In this document: positions 8,747 through 18,784 of the stretch, one piece after another
How positions within the stretch are numbered: position 1 is the stretch's first letter
Layout: every line of letters starts with the position of its first letter
Assembly (NCBI GenBank): GCA_020631395.1
Contig: JAHDHI010000006.1
Coordinates: forward strand, 1 to 43,053
Length of the DNA stretch: 43,053 nucleotides
Reading direction: 5' to 3'
From: Bizionia sp.
GTDB taxonomy: Bacteria; Bacteroidota; Bacteroidia; Flavobacteriales; Flavobacteriaceae
The notes under the pieces: model-generated
What the model saw: only the letters and a program-made list of their open reading frames with translations
The model's database searches: none
What the model was told of the DNA's origin: nothing
Translations under genes and position numbers: made by a program

Positions 8747-10411
8747 ATGTTGCGTTTCAATACATATAACACCTTGATATTCGTTGGTGCTATAGGTCTT
8801 TTAATGTTGGTGCTCTATCGTTTGGTCTTAGGTGATAAAAAGGATGAGACTACGCGTTATTTTTATTGGTTTCTTGTCGTAACGGCCATCGCAATACTTC
8901 AGTACATTTCTTTCGATATTGGGATATTCAAAAAGTATCGAGTATTTTTCCTAATCTCATTTCCTTTGGAGTTTTTGGCCCCCGTGTTGTTTACGGCATT
9001 TACATGTTCGTATCTTAAAAGAGAAAGCATTTTCAAAAAGTATCAATATTACGTATTGATTCCCTTTGCGCTTTTTTTCATGGTCTACACGATCATCAAA
9101 GTGGATAGTTTTATAGAATATTCCTTGTTTTCCAAGGAGACCTTGTATTTTATCCGAGCAGAATTGAATGAAAACATAGCTTTGGCATTTACGTTTATAA
9201 TGGGCATATGGAATTATAAGATTATCAAAGACTATGAAAAGGAGCTCGGTGCAATGTCTTACGACTTCGTTGTACGGAAGACAAAATGGTTAAAAGGCAT
9301 ATACCTCACATTAATTCTTTTAAGTGTTTTTTGGTTGTTGATACTCGTATACATCAAACTTGATGACGATGTAGGGGGGAACGATACCTATTACCCATTG
9401 TGGATTGCCTATTTGCTATGCTACTACGTGTTTTATTTTAAAAGTAAAGAGCATCTGGAAAAAGTGAGAAAGATAGAAGATGGGAAAGAAAAAAAAGACC
9501 TTGACCTTTCTAGTTTGGATGATGTGTTTCAGCCAGATGAAATAGCGATATTGAAGAACAATCAACACCAAGTCACGGCCATACTGGGGTATTTTGCAAC
9601 CTCGTTATTCGACAAGAGCAAAACAAAAGAGATGCTTTGGGACATTATAGAAAATTGCATTTCCAAATTGGGGCTAGAAGATTGCGTATTGTACTTGTTA
9701 GATGAAAAACAACAAGAATTGTGTCAAGTTGCGGCCTTTGGAAACAAGCAAAAAGGAGAAAAGGAAATACGTTTTCCAAAGCAAATTCCAGTTGGAAAGG
9801 GAATAGTAGGTAGCGTTGCAAAAACCGGTAAATATGAATTGATAGGGGACACTAGTAAAGATGAGCGTTACATTGTCGACGACAAGAAGCGAAAATCTGA
9901 ATTGGCAGTTCCAATCCATTTGCAGGAAAAGTTAATAGGTGTCTTAGATGCAGAACATTCACAGAAAATGTTTTTTACGGAAAATCATCTGCATTTATTT
10001 AGACTCATTGCAAAGCTTACAGAAAAGAAGTTGGTGCAATTGGACAAAAAGAAAGGACTGAACATCACAAATGAAAATGCATACTATAAGGAAGTATGTT
10101 ATTTAATGGAAAAGGAAAAGCTATACCGAGATCCAAACATTAAACTTAGCACGGTGTCGGAAAGAATACATATCAGTACCAATTACCTGTCACAATTGAT
10201 TAATACCTTGAGCGGGCACAATTTTTCGGATTTTGTCAATAACTATCGCATAGAAGAAGTGAAATCAAAATTGAAACACTCTGAATTTGTCGGATACCCA
10301 GTGTTGTCCATAGGGTTGGAATCTGGATTCAATTCCAAATCGGCCTTTTACAATTCTTTCAAGAAACACACGGGAATGTCACCCACGGCCTTTAGGGAAA
10401 AACACCCTTAA
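8747..10411 (+). CDS. Membrane-anchored 7TM-GAF-AraC transcriptional regulator
   Basis: A 554-residue protein with an unusual one-polypeptide layout. About seven hydrophobic helices fill residues 8-233. A short linker leads to a GAF domain (about 275-435; note CVLYLLDEKQQELCQVAAFG, VGKGIVGSVAKTGK and ELAVPIHLQEKLIGVLDAEH). The last 100 residues are an AraC-type double helix-turn-helix (LSTVSERIHISTNYLSQLIN... SIGLESGFNSKSAFYNSFKKHTGMSPTAFR). A membrane or cytoplasmic ligand could thus act directly on DNA binding without a kinase. An in-frame TTG lies directly before the ATG; I chose the ATG at 8747. It stands between the lipoprotein gene and the repeat/beta-lactamase protein gene and may regulate either; targets are not shown. 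Confidence 0.88.
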   Translation: MLRFNTYNTLIFVGAIGLLMLVLYRLVLGDKKDETTRYFYWFLVVTAIAILQYISFDIGIFKKYRVFFLISFPLEFLAPVLFTAFTCSYLKRESIFKKYQYYVLIPFALFFMVYTIIKVDSFIEYSLFSKETLYFIRAELNENIALAFTFIMGIWNYKIIKDYEKELGAMSYDFVVRKTKWLKGIYLTLILLSVFWLLILVYIKLDDDVGGNDTYYPLWIAYLLCYYVFYFKSKEHLEKVRKIEDGKEKKDLDLSSLDDVFQPDEIAILKNNQHQVTAILGYFATSLFDKSKTKEMLWDIIENCISKLGLEDCVLYLLDEKQQELCQVAAFGNKQKGEKEIRFPKQIPVGKGIVGSVAKTGKYELIGDTSKDERYIVDDKKRKSELAVPIHLQEKLIGVLDAEHSQKMFFTENHLHLFRLIAKLTEKKLVQLDKKKGLNITNENAYYKEVCYLMEKEKLYRDPNIKLSTVSERIHISTNYLSQLINTLSGHNFSDFVNNYRIEEVKSKLKHSEFVGYPVLSIGLESGFNSKSAFYNSFKKHTGMSPTAFREKHP

Positions 10412-10502
10412 GAGTCCTGAATCTTTTACTTTCAACAAAACAGGACGCTCGAAACATCTGTCTCTACTAGGTTTGCATCGTTATTAATTAAAAAAATAAA
10501 AA

Positions 10503-12473
10503 ATGATGAAAACAAAAATCAAATCGGCAATATGGGTGTTGTTACTAGTAGTTAGTTTCTCCTTTGCCAAAGAAAAAGAGAAAGAAATACCTGTTGAGGT
10601 AGAAAAGCCTTTTGTAGCAAAGAACCTGAAAAAATGGATTGCGAAACATGGGATGTCTTCAAAAAAATATCAAGACTATTTTACCAAATATAGCAAGAAG
10701 GGATTCCGGTTGACATCGGTAGATGGGTATTTGGTAAATGGAAAAGTGTATTATGCAGCTTTGTGGGAAAAAGGAAACACATCAGGATTGGTAGCTAGAC
10801 ATGGCCTTACGGGAAAACAGTATCAAGACGAGTTTACCAAATGGAGCAAAAAAGGATACAGATTAATACATGTGGATGGCTATTCGGATGGGAAAAAGGC
10901 AAGGTATGCCGCCATTTGGCAAAAAGGAAATCAATCTGGTTTAAAGGCAAGACACGGTCTTACGGGAAAACAATACCAAGACGAGTTTACCAAGAATCAT
11001 AAGGCAGGATACAGATTGGTACACGTCAGTGGGTATGGAGTGAAAGGTAAGCTGTATTATGCGGCAATATGGAAGAAAGGCAAAAACAACGATTACATTG
11101 CCAGACATGGGTTGAGTAGCAAACAATATCAAGAAGTGTTTACCAAGTATGCGAAAAAGGGATACAAATTGACGCATATAGATGGTTATGACGCAAAAGG
11201 AAAGGTTTACTATGCATGCATCATGGAAAAAGTGGGAGGCAGATACAGTGCACGTCATGGAATGAATAGTACCAATTATCAATTGCAATATGACAACCAT
11301 TATTACCAAGGATTCATTCCAGTGAGCGTAAGTGGTCACGATGCAGGAAAAAGAGCAGGATATGCAGCTTCTTTCAAGAGTGTTGGTGGTTGGAAACATG
11401 CCGATGTCAAACAATTGGATGAAAAGATCAAAGCAGTACAGAAGACGTTTAAAATTCCTGGGGTTTCCATCGCAATCGTAAAAGATGGAAAACTGGTCTA
11501 CGCAAAAGGGTATGGCTATGGGGAGAAGGACAAAAAGGAGATCGCATCTGCAACTAGTCTTTTCCGTCAAGCGAGCATTTCCAAGCCCTTTACAAGTGTT
11601 GCCATAATGAAATTGGTGGAGCAAGGAAAGTTGAAGCTATCCGATAAAGTATTCGGAAAAGGACGTATTCTAGGGACGACCTATGGAACCAAAGCCTATG
11701 GCAATAGAGAGAAATCCATCACGGTGCAACATCTTTTGGAACATACGGCTGGAGGACATTCTTGGGACAACAACAGCAAACCGGACAATGTGGACACATG
11801 GAGTGCGGCAATGCAGTTATCCAAAAAAGAAAGCTATGCGGAATTGTTCAAAAGAATTTTGGACAATAGGAATCCAACGCACACACCAGGAGCGTTCTAC
11901 GAATATTCCAATTTTGGATACTGTGTTTTAGGGCGTATAATTAGTAAGAAATCCGGGATGTCCTATGAGAATTACGTGAAGAAGAACGTTTTGAAACCTA
12001 GCGGAATTAGTAGAATGCAAATAGGCCCTAGCGATAAGAAGAATCGTGTATACAAAGAAGTGGCATATTACAACCCAGGAGGTAACCCATATAGCTTGAA
12101 AATGCGTAAAATGGATGCTCATGGAGGATGGATAGCCTCTTCTGTGGACTTAATGCGATTTATGGTTCGTGTAGATGGTCAACCCTCAAAAAAAGATATC
12201 ATCAATGCTTCTACTTTCAATACCATGACGACTTCATCCTTGAACAATGGCTATGCCAAAGGTTGGGGAGTCAATGGTTCTGCATCGCGAATGTCCCATG
12301 GAGGAGGGATGTCAGGAACAAGTACGACCTTAAAGAAAATGAACAATAGCATCAGTTATGCCATTCTTTCCAACTCCACAGGAAATGGGAGTGGACAAGG
12401 AGGAGCCTTGGCAAAGGCAATCGAAGAAGGGATCAATGGGATTGTCAATTGGCCAAACTTGGATTTGTTTTAA
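10503..12473 (+). CDS. Secreted tandem-repeat plus class C beta-lactamase-type serine hydrolase
   Basis: A 656-residue exported protein with a signal peptide at residues 1-22. Residues 45-293 hold five repeats with a period of 51 residues, each beginning with a conserved HG (His49, 100, 151, 202, 252) followed by (L/M)xxxxYQxxF and later GYxLxxVDGY and YYAAxW. They match the bacterial tandem repeat domain 1 type. Residues 305-656 are a beta-lactamase/PBP fold: SISK at 358-361 (catalytic Ser and Lys), YSN at 468-470 and HGG at 599-601. The family includes esterases, D-aminopeptidases and polyglycine hydrolases; the substrate here is unknown. Repeats 2 and 3 are nearly identical in DNA, a sign of recent duplication or conversion. 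Confidence 0.9.
   Translation: MMKTKIKSAIWVLLLVVSFSFAKEKEKEIPVEVEKPFVAKNLKKWIAKHGMSSKKYQDYFTKYSKKGFRLTSVDGYLVNGKVYYAALWEKGNTSGLVARHGLTGKQYQDEFTKWSKKGYRLIHVDGYSDGKKARYAAIWQKGNQSGLKARHGLTGKQYQDEFTKNHKAGYRLVHVSGYGVKGKLYYAAIWKKGKNNDYIARHGLSSKQYQEVFTKYAKKGYKLTHIDGYDAKGKVYYACIMEKVGGRYSARHGMNSTNYQLQYDNHYYQGFIPVSVSGHDAGKRAGYAASFKSVGGWKHADVKQLDEKIKAVQKTFKIPGVSIAIVKDGKLVYAKGYGYGEKDKKEIASATSLFRQASISKPFTSVAIMKLVEQGKLKLSDKVFGKGRILGTTYGTKAYGNREKSITVQHLLEHTAGGHSWDNNSKPDNVDTWSAAMQLSKKESYAELFKRILDNRNPTHTPGAFYEYSNFGYCVLGRIISKKSGMSYENYVKKNVLKPSGISRMQIGPSDKKNRVYKEVAYYNPGGNPYSLKMRKMDAHGGWIASSVDLMRFMVRVDGQPSKKDIINASTFNTMTTSSLNNGYAKGWGVNGSASRMSHGGGMSGTSTTLKKMNNSISYAILSNSTGNGSGQGGALAKAIEEGINGIVNWPNLDLF
10806..10993 (+). 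repeat. Near-identical DNA within the 51-codon tandem repeats
   Basis: A 35-nt stretch beginning CTTACGGGAAAACA at 10806 recurs at 10959 with only two silent differences, exactly 153 nt (51 codons) away. Both encode GLTGKQYQDEFTK-type repeat starts. Confidence 0.8.
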
Positions 12474-12531
12474 AGAAAGAAAGTCAAAATGCCTTTGAAT
12501 TGAGAAAGGTTGAGACTTAACTCATCCCATG

Positions 12532-12566
12532 AAAGCATCAGGTTTCGTATTGAATCTGATGCTTTT
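12532..12566 (+). terminator. Terminator after the repeat/beta-lactamase gene
   Basis: AAAGCATCAG at 12532-12541 pairs with CTGATGCTTT at 12556-12565, followed by further T residues. It lies about 60 nt after the stop codon. Confidence 0.75.
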
Positions 12567-12683
12567 TGTCATAGGAACTGTTTAAATCCAGCAGATTTCA
12601 AAAAATAATCTCGAATCTATGAAAAGAATATGGAATTTCTAACTTAAACCGATTCTAAATAGTACCCAAAAGCATAGCATAAA

Positions 12684-12715
12684 TTTGTGATACTAACTAA
12701 CGAGCGTTATCTTTG
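12684..12715 (+). promoter_or_regulatory. Predicted promoter of the sdhCAB operon
   Basis: TTTG at 12684-12687 and TATCTTTG at 12708-12715 are exact matches to the Bacteroidota -33 and -7 elements with a 20-nt spacer. The ATG of sdhC at 12743 is 28 nt downstream, which argues against the in-frame TTG at 12713, since that codon lies inside the -7 box. Confidence 0.65.
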
Positions 12716-12742
12716 TCATACAATATTTTAACCACAAAAATA

Positions 12743-13438
12743 ATGAGCGGAATTTTAAATTCTTCAATAGGAAGAAAGTTTGCAATGGCACTTTCGGCAC
12801 TCTTTCTAATGTTTTTCTTATTACAACATTTTGCAATCAACATTCTTTCGGTATTTAGCCCTGAGACATTTAACTCGACATCTCACTTCATGGGAACTTT
12901 TCCCTTGGTGCAATATGTCTTGCAACCCGTGTTGATATTCGGTGTGATCTTTCACTTTGTAATGGGGTTTGTATTAGAGATTAGAAACAACAAGGCAAGA
13001 GAAGTCAGTTACGCAAAAAACAATGGAGGAGCCAACTCTACTTGGATGAGTAGAAACATGATTTGGAGCGGGTTGGCCATCTTGGCATTTATTTGTCTTC
13101 ACTTCTATGATTTTTGGTTTCCGGAAATCAATACGAAATTTATTCAAGGAGACATGACAGGTCTTATAGATCCTAACAATGCAGATAGCGGATTTAGATA
13201 TTTCGAAGAGTTGCAACATAAATTCGAAAGTCATGTGAGAACCATTATTTATGTTATAGCTTTTGTGCTTTTGGCACTTCACTTATTACACGGTTTCAAT
13301 TCTGCGTTCCAATCAGTCGGAGCAAATAATAAATATACCAAAGGACTAAAAAACTTTGGAAAACTATATGCTATTATTATTCCTCTAGGATTTATTTTTA
13401 TTGCAATATTCCATCATCTTAAACATGTATTATCATAA
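12743..13438 (+). CDS. sdhC: Succinate dehydrogenase cytochrome b subunit
   Basis: A 231-residue integral membrane protein of the single-polypeptide, B-type succinate:quinone oxidoreductase group, with five hydrophobic helices and conserved His residues suited to two hemes (for example in LQHFAIN, VIFHFVMGF, CLHFYDF and LHLLHGFNSAF). It anchors SdhAB to the inner membrane and passes electrons to menaquinone. The start was set to the ATG at 12743 (MSGILNSSIGRKFAMALS, the typical family N-terminus) rather than an upstream TTG that falls in the promoter. It is followed by sdhA after only 3 bp. Confidence 0.93.
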   Translation: MSGILNSSIGRKFAMALSALFLMFFLLQHFAINILSVFSPETFNSTSHFMGTFPLVQYVLQPVLIFGVIFHFVMGFVLEIRNNKAREVSYAKNNGGANSTWMSRNMIWSGLAILAFICLHFYDFWFPEINTKFIQGDMTGLIDPNNADSGFRYFEELQHKFESHVRTIIYVIAFVLLALHLLHGFNSAFQSVGANNKYTKGLKNFGKLYAIIIPLGFIFIAIFHHLKHVLS

Positions 13439-13441
13439 CGT

Positions 13442-15454
13442 ATGGCTTTAGATTCAAAAACACCAAAAGGTCCAATAGCAGATAAATGGACGAACTATAA
13501 AAATAAAATAGACCTAGTCAACCCCGCAAACAAAAGAAACATAGACGTTATTGTTGTTGGAACGGGATTGGCAGGAGGTTCTGCTGCGGCAACGCTTGCA
13601 GAATTGGGATATAACGTAAAAGCATTTTGTTTTCAAGATTCCCCAAGACGTGCACACTCGATTGCTGCCCAAGGCGGAATCAATGCAGCAAAAAACTATC
13701 AAGGAGATGGTGATTCCACCTACAGGTTGTTTTATGACACTGTAAAAGGAGGAGATTATCGTTCTCGTGAAGCAAACGTATATCGTTTGGCTGAGGTGTC
13801 TGCCAACATAATCGATCAATGTGTGGCTCAAGGAGTTCCTTTTGCACGCGAGTATGGAGGTCTGTTGGACAACCGTTCATTTGGTGGCGTTTTGGTATCC
13901 AGAACATTTTATGCAGCTGGTCAAACAGGCCAACAATTGTTGTTGGGAGCATATTCAGCCATGAACCGTCAGATAGGGCGTGGCAAGATAAAGATGTACA
14001 ACCGTCATGAAATGTTGGATGTTGTAAAGGTAGATGGAAAAGCCAGAGGTATCATAACACGCAATTTGATCACTGGAGAAATAGAGCGACACTCTGCGCA
14101 TGCAGTTGTTCTGGGAACTGGAGGTTACGGTAACGTATTCTTCTTGTCGACAAATGCAATGGGAAGTAATGTGACAGCAGCCTGGAAAGCACACAAACGC
14201 GGTGCTTATTTTGCAAATCCTTGTTATACGCAAATCCACCCGACATGCATTCCTGTTTCAGGAGATCATCAATCCAAATTGACGTTGATGTCCGAGTCCC
14301 TTAGAAACGATGGGCGTATTTGGGTTCCAAAGAATATGAAAGACGTAGAGGCGATTCGGAATAAAACATTGAAACCAACGCAAATAGCAGAAGGAGATAG
14401 AGATTACTATTTGGAACGTCGTTACCCTGCATTTGGTAACTTGGTACCTCGTGATGTGGCGTCTCGCGCAGCAAAAGAAAGATGTGATGCAGGTTATGGT
14501 GTAAATGCAACTGGTGAAGCAGTGTATTTGGATTTTGCATCTGCAATCCAACGTTACGGAAAAGAACAAGCAACCATTAAAGGCTTGGATGTAAACGATG
14601 CTGCCTTGATTAAGAAATTAGGACAAGAAGTCGTTAAGAACAAATATGGGAACCTATTCCAAATGTACAACAAGATCGTCGATGAAGATCCGTACGAAAC
14701 ACCAATGATGATTTACCCAGCAGTACACTACACCATGGGAGGAGTATGGGTAGATTATAATTTGATGACCACAGTTCCTGGGTTGTATTGCATAGGAGAA
14801 GCAAACTTCTCTGACCACGGAGCAAATAGGCTAGGAGCTTCTGCCTTGATGCAAGGTTTGGCAGATGGATATTTCGTATTGCCGTATACCATCGGAGATT
14901 ATTTGTCCGATGACATTCGTACAGGAGCCATTTCAACAGAGACGAAAGAATTTGAGGAAGCAGAAAAAGATGTTAGAGCCAAAATAGATTTCTTCATCAA
15001 TAATGAGGGCTCTCATTCCGTAGATTATTTCCATAAGAAATTAGGAAAGATCATGTGGAACAAAGTAGGAATGTCTAGAAATGTAAAGGGGTTGACTGAA
15101 GCAATTCAAGAAATAAAAGCATTGAGAGAGCAATTTTGGAAAGAAGTAAAAGTGCCTGGTTCCAACGATGAGTTAAATGAAGAGTTGGCAAAAGCTGGAC
15201 GTGTAGCAGACTTCTTGGAATTAGGAGAGCTATTCGCCAAAGATGCATTGAATAGAGAGGAATCTTGTGGAGGACACTTTAGAGAAGACTCGGTAGAGTT
15301 GGATGGAGAACAAAAAGGAGAAGCACTACGTAACGATGAAGATTTTGCATACGTTGCAGCTTGGGAATATAAAGGAGAACCTAGTGATGCTGTTTTGCAT
15401 AAGGAAAATCTAGAGTTCAATGACATTGAATTAAAACAAAGAAGTTACAAATAA
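13442..15454 (+). CDS. sdhA: Succinate dehydrogenase flavoprotein subunit
   Basis: A 670-residue FAD subunit that oxidises succinate to fumarate in the citric acid cycle. The N-terminal Rossmann motif GTGLAGG is at residues 40-46, and HSIAAQGG carries His72, the likely covalent FAD attachment site. YNRHEM, the GTGGYGN motif and the C-terminal [13 protein letters not shown] are typical. The length of 670 fits the B-type enzymes of Bacteroidota and Epsilonproteobacteria-like groups. It is the second gene of sdhCAB, with 3 bp before and 11 bp after. Confidence 0.96.
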   Translation: MALDSKTPKGPIADKWTNYKNKIDLVNPANKRNIDVIVVGTGLAGGSAAATLAELGYNVKAFCFQDSPRRAHSIAAQGGINAAKNYQGDGDSTYRLFYDTVKGGDYRSREANVYRLAEVSANIIDQCVAQGVPFAREYGGLLDNRSFGGVLVSRTFYAAGQTGQQLLLGAYSAMNRQIGRGKIKMYNRHEMLDVVKVDGKARGIITRNLITGEIERHSAHAVVLGTGGYGNVFFLSTNAMGSNVTAAWKAHKRGAYFANPCYTQIHPTCIPVSGDHQSKLTLMSESLRNDGRIWVPKNMKDVEAIRNKTLKPTQIAEGDRDYYLERRYPAFGNLVPRDVASRAAKERCDAGYGVNATGEAVYLDFASAIQRYGKEQATIKGLDVNDAALIKKLGQEVVKNKYGNLFQMYNKIVDEDPYETPMMIYPAVHYTMGGVWVDYNLMTTVPGLYCIGEANFSDHGANRLGASALMQGLADGYFVLPYTIGDYLSDDIRTGAISTETKEFEEAEKDVRAKIDFFINNEGSHSVDYFHKKLGKIMWNKVGMSRNVKGLTEAIQEIKALREQFWKEVKVPGSNDELNEELAKAGRVADFLELGELFAKDALNREESCGGHFREDSVELDGEQKGEALRNDEDFAYVAAWEYKGEPSDAVLHKENLEFNDIELKQRSYK

Positions 15455-15465
15455 CAAGGAAGACT

Positions 15466-16212
15466 ATGAATTTAACCTTAAAAATATGGCGTCAAAAAAA
15501 CGCTAGTGACAAAGGAAAACTAGTGGATTACAAAATTAGTGATGTATCTCCAGATATGTCTTTCCTTGAAATGTTGGATGTTTTAAACGAACAACTCATA
15601 AATGAAGGAGATGAACCGGTGGCTTTCGATCACGACTGTCGTGAAGGAATCTGTGGGATGTGTTCTTTGTACATCAATGGGGAGGCACATGGGCCAGATA
15701 GAGGAGTAACCACATGCCAATTGCACATGCGAATGTTTAAAGATGGAGATACGATCTTCATTGAGCCATTTAGAGCCAAGGCATTTCCTGTAGTAAAGGA
15801 TTTGGTTGTGGATAGAAGTTCTTTCGATCGCATTCAGCATGCAGGAGGATTCATTTCTGTGAATACTTCAGGAAATACGATAGATGCAAATGCGATACCA
15901 GTTAATAAAGCAGATGCAGACAAGGCATTCGAAGCAGCGACTTGCATAGGTTGTGGCGCTTGCGTAGCTACATGTAAAAATTCAAGTGCAATGCTATTCG
16001 TAGGAGCGAAGGTTTCTCAATTTGCCTTGTTGCCACAAGGTAAGGTGGAAGCGACTGACCGTGTGTTGAACATGGTGAGGCAAATGGATGAAGAAGGTTT
16101 TGGAAACTGTACGAATACAGGAGCTTGTGAAGTTGAATGCCCCAAAGGCATTTCCTTGGAGAACATTGCTCGTATGAATCGTGAATACTTAAAGGCATCA
16201 TTGAAGGGCTAA
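15466..16212 (+). CDS. sdhB: Succinate dehydrogenase iron-sulfur subunit
   Basis: A 248-residue electron-transfer subunit linking the flavin to the membrane hemes. The plant-type [2Fe-2S] ligands are Cys58, Cys63, Cys66 and Cys84 (CREGICGMC ... TTC). The C-terminal ferredoxin domain carries [11 protein letters not shown] and, near the end, [15 protein letters not shown] for the [4Fe-4S] and [3Fe-4S] clusters. A purine-rich AAGGAAG lies just before the ATG. It is the last gene of the operon, closed by a very strong hairpin. Confidence 0.96.
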   Translation: MNLTLKIWRQKNASDKGKLVDYKISDVSPDMSFLEMLDVLNEQLINEGDEPVAFDHDCREGICGMCSLYINGEAHGPDRGVTTCQLHMRMFKDGDTIFIEPFRAKAFPVVKDLVVDRSSFDRIQHAGGFISVNTSGNTIDANAIPVNKADADKAFEAATCIGCGACVATCKNSSAMLFVGAKVSQFALLPQGKVEATDRVLNMVRQMDEEGFGNCTNTGACEVECPKGISLENIARMNREYLKASLKG

Positions 16213-16229
16213 CGAGTTTAGAACCTAAT

Positions 16230-16268
16230 AAAAAACGGTAAGATTTCAATGAAATCTTACCGTTTTTT
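16230..16268. terminator. Strong bidirectional terminator after sdhB
   Basis: An 18-bp perfect stem (arms 16230-16247 and 16251-16268, core ACGGTAAGATTTC) with a 3-nt loop and A/T runs at both ends. It serves sdhB and the convergent outer-membrane-type gene. Confidence 0.92.
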
Positions 16269-16298
16269 ATTTTCTATATTGAGCATTGACTTTGTATG

Positions 16299-17108
16299 TT
16301 AATCTAAATAGTAGATGTATCCGAAGTTCAACCAAACCAACCAATCATTGTTTTTGTTGGATTCCAATTGATGGTTCAAACCATCCACCCAATCACTAAA
16401 ATAATATTGCCACCTCAAATCGAGCATCAAATCGGCTAGAGGCGCTATTTTATACCTTACACCCACACTGGATACGATGGACCAAGTACTTCCCGATTCT
16501 ACATTGATGGATCCTGGTTCCCAACCAGAATAGAAGTTGTCAGGGTTATTTATGTTTCCAGGATCGTTATTCGCCGGGTTAGGATTTATGAATGATGTGC
16601 TGGCATCAGGATTAAAGGATGTATAATGAGCTCCAAGGCTCACAAAAGGAGCGAATTTGTAACCATATGCTTGAAAGGAACGAATGCTCAATGGGAAAAA
16701 CTCCAATTGCATTCCTATGTCAAAGTTATTTGCTTCACCAGAATGGCCCCTTAACCTATCAGCTTCAATTGAATTTCTCGAATCCTTTACCCACTCACCA
16801 AAATGATTCAATTTTGTCTTGTTCCAAGACAATTCTGTTCTAAGTTTAAAGTGGTCGTTAAAATAGTTGTCGGTTGTATAGCAATTGCAATCTGCTCTAT
16901 AGGCAAAGTTTATATAGTGTACCAAGCCTATCCCAATGCCAGTATTTCCTTTGTTTGTGGAAAAGTCATGGCGTTCACCAAAATCTGACTGAAAAGCTAC
17001 TGGCCCAGTAATGATACCTATTTCATGGGAGAAACCAAGCTGGGGGAAAACAGATTGGGAGGCTAAAAAGATTGAAAATAGGAGTGCTAATTGTTTTGCT
17101 TTAAGCAT
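16299..17108 (-). CDS. Exported outer-membrane-type protein (THC0290_0291-like)
   Basis: A 269-residue protein when started at the ATG at 17108, which gives a signal peptide (LALLFSIFLASQSVFPQ); an upstream ATG at 17171 would bury it and is less likely. The mature part has alternating beta-strand patterning and ends in a tyrosine-rich strand (WLVWLNFGYIYYLD), as in small outer-membrane beta barrels. Motifs such as LGFSHEIGIITGPVAF and INFAYRADCNCYT are, from memory, shared with a flavobacterial family often found beside gdhA and sometimes mis-annotated as glutamate dehydrogenase. It is divergent from gdhA here. The function is unknown. Confidence 0.7.
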   Translation of the reverse strand: MLKAKQLALLFSIFLASQSVFPQLGFSHEIGIITGPVAFQSDFGERHDFSTNKGNTGIGIGLVHYINFAYRADCNCYTTDNYFNDHFKLRTELSWNKTKLNHFGEWVKDSRNSIEADRLRGHSGEANNFDIGMQLEFFPLSIRSFQAYGYKFAPFVSLGAHYTSFNPDASTSFINPNPANNDPGNINNPDNFYSGWEPGSINVESGSTWSIVSSVGVRYKIAPLADLMLDLRWQYYFSDWVDGLNHQLESNKNNDWLVWLNFGYIYYLD

Positions 17109-17276
17109 GATAAGGTTCAAATTTAGAGGCTTATAATTAAACAAATATATAAAAACCCGATTAACCTGCAAATTTTATGGACAAAATGCATTGATTGTAT
17201 GTTTTTATTTTTGACAATAGTTTGAAATTACGTTTGCGAATTTAAAAAAAAATAAACGTATTTTTTAAAGATAATG

Positions 17277-17284
17277 TATATTTG
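17277..17284 (+). promoter_or_regulatory. Predicted -7 element of gdhA
   Basis: TATATTTG exactly matches TAnnTTTG and lies 42 nt upstream of the ATG. The expected -33 TTTG is not obvious at the right spacing. Confidence 0.45.
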
Positions 17285-17326
17285 TACCAATATAATATAC
17301 ATCGTATTTATAATCATATTAAGTAA

Positions 17327-18670
<1,344 letters not shown>

Positions 18671-18690
18671 CAACAAACCTTATAATTATA

Positions 18691-18719
18691 AAAAAGCTTC
18701 CCAATTGGGAAGCTTTTTT
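18691..18719. terminator. Terminator of gdhA
   Basis: A near-perfect palindrome: AAAAAGCTTCCC and GGGAAGCTTTTT around AATT, then more T residues. Confidence 0.9.
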
Positions 18720-18731
18720 AGTTTTTGTATA

Positions 18732-18739
18732 TATTTTTG
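18732..18739 (+). promoter_or_regulatory. Predicted -7 element of the porZ operon
   Basis: TATTTTTG matches TAnnTTTG and lies 45 nt upstream of the ATG. The -33 position falls within the preceding terminator and is not clear. Confidence 0.4.
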
Positions 18740-18784
18740 CAATAAAAAGACGTTATTACATTGGTGTCCCATTAAAATAAAACT

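Noticed and set aside
10941-11624. Long open frame of 227 codons on the minus strand opposite the repeat hydrolase
   Set aside because: It lies wholly antisense to a well-supported gene, has Cys/His/Phe-rich low-plausibility composition, and arises from the repeated codon pattern of the sense repeats.
12713-12742. Ten-codon N-terminal extension of sdhC from a TTG
   Set aside because: The TTG falls inside a perfect -7 promoter element, and family proteins begin at the later ATG.
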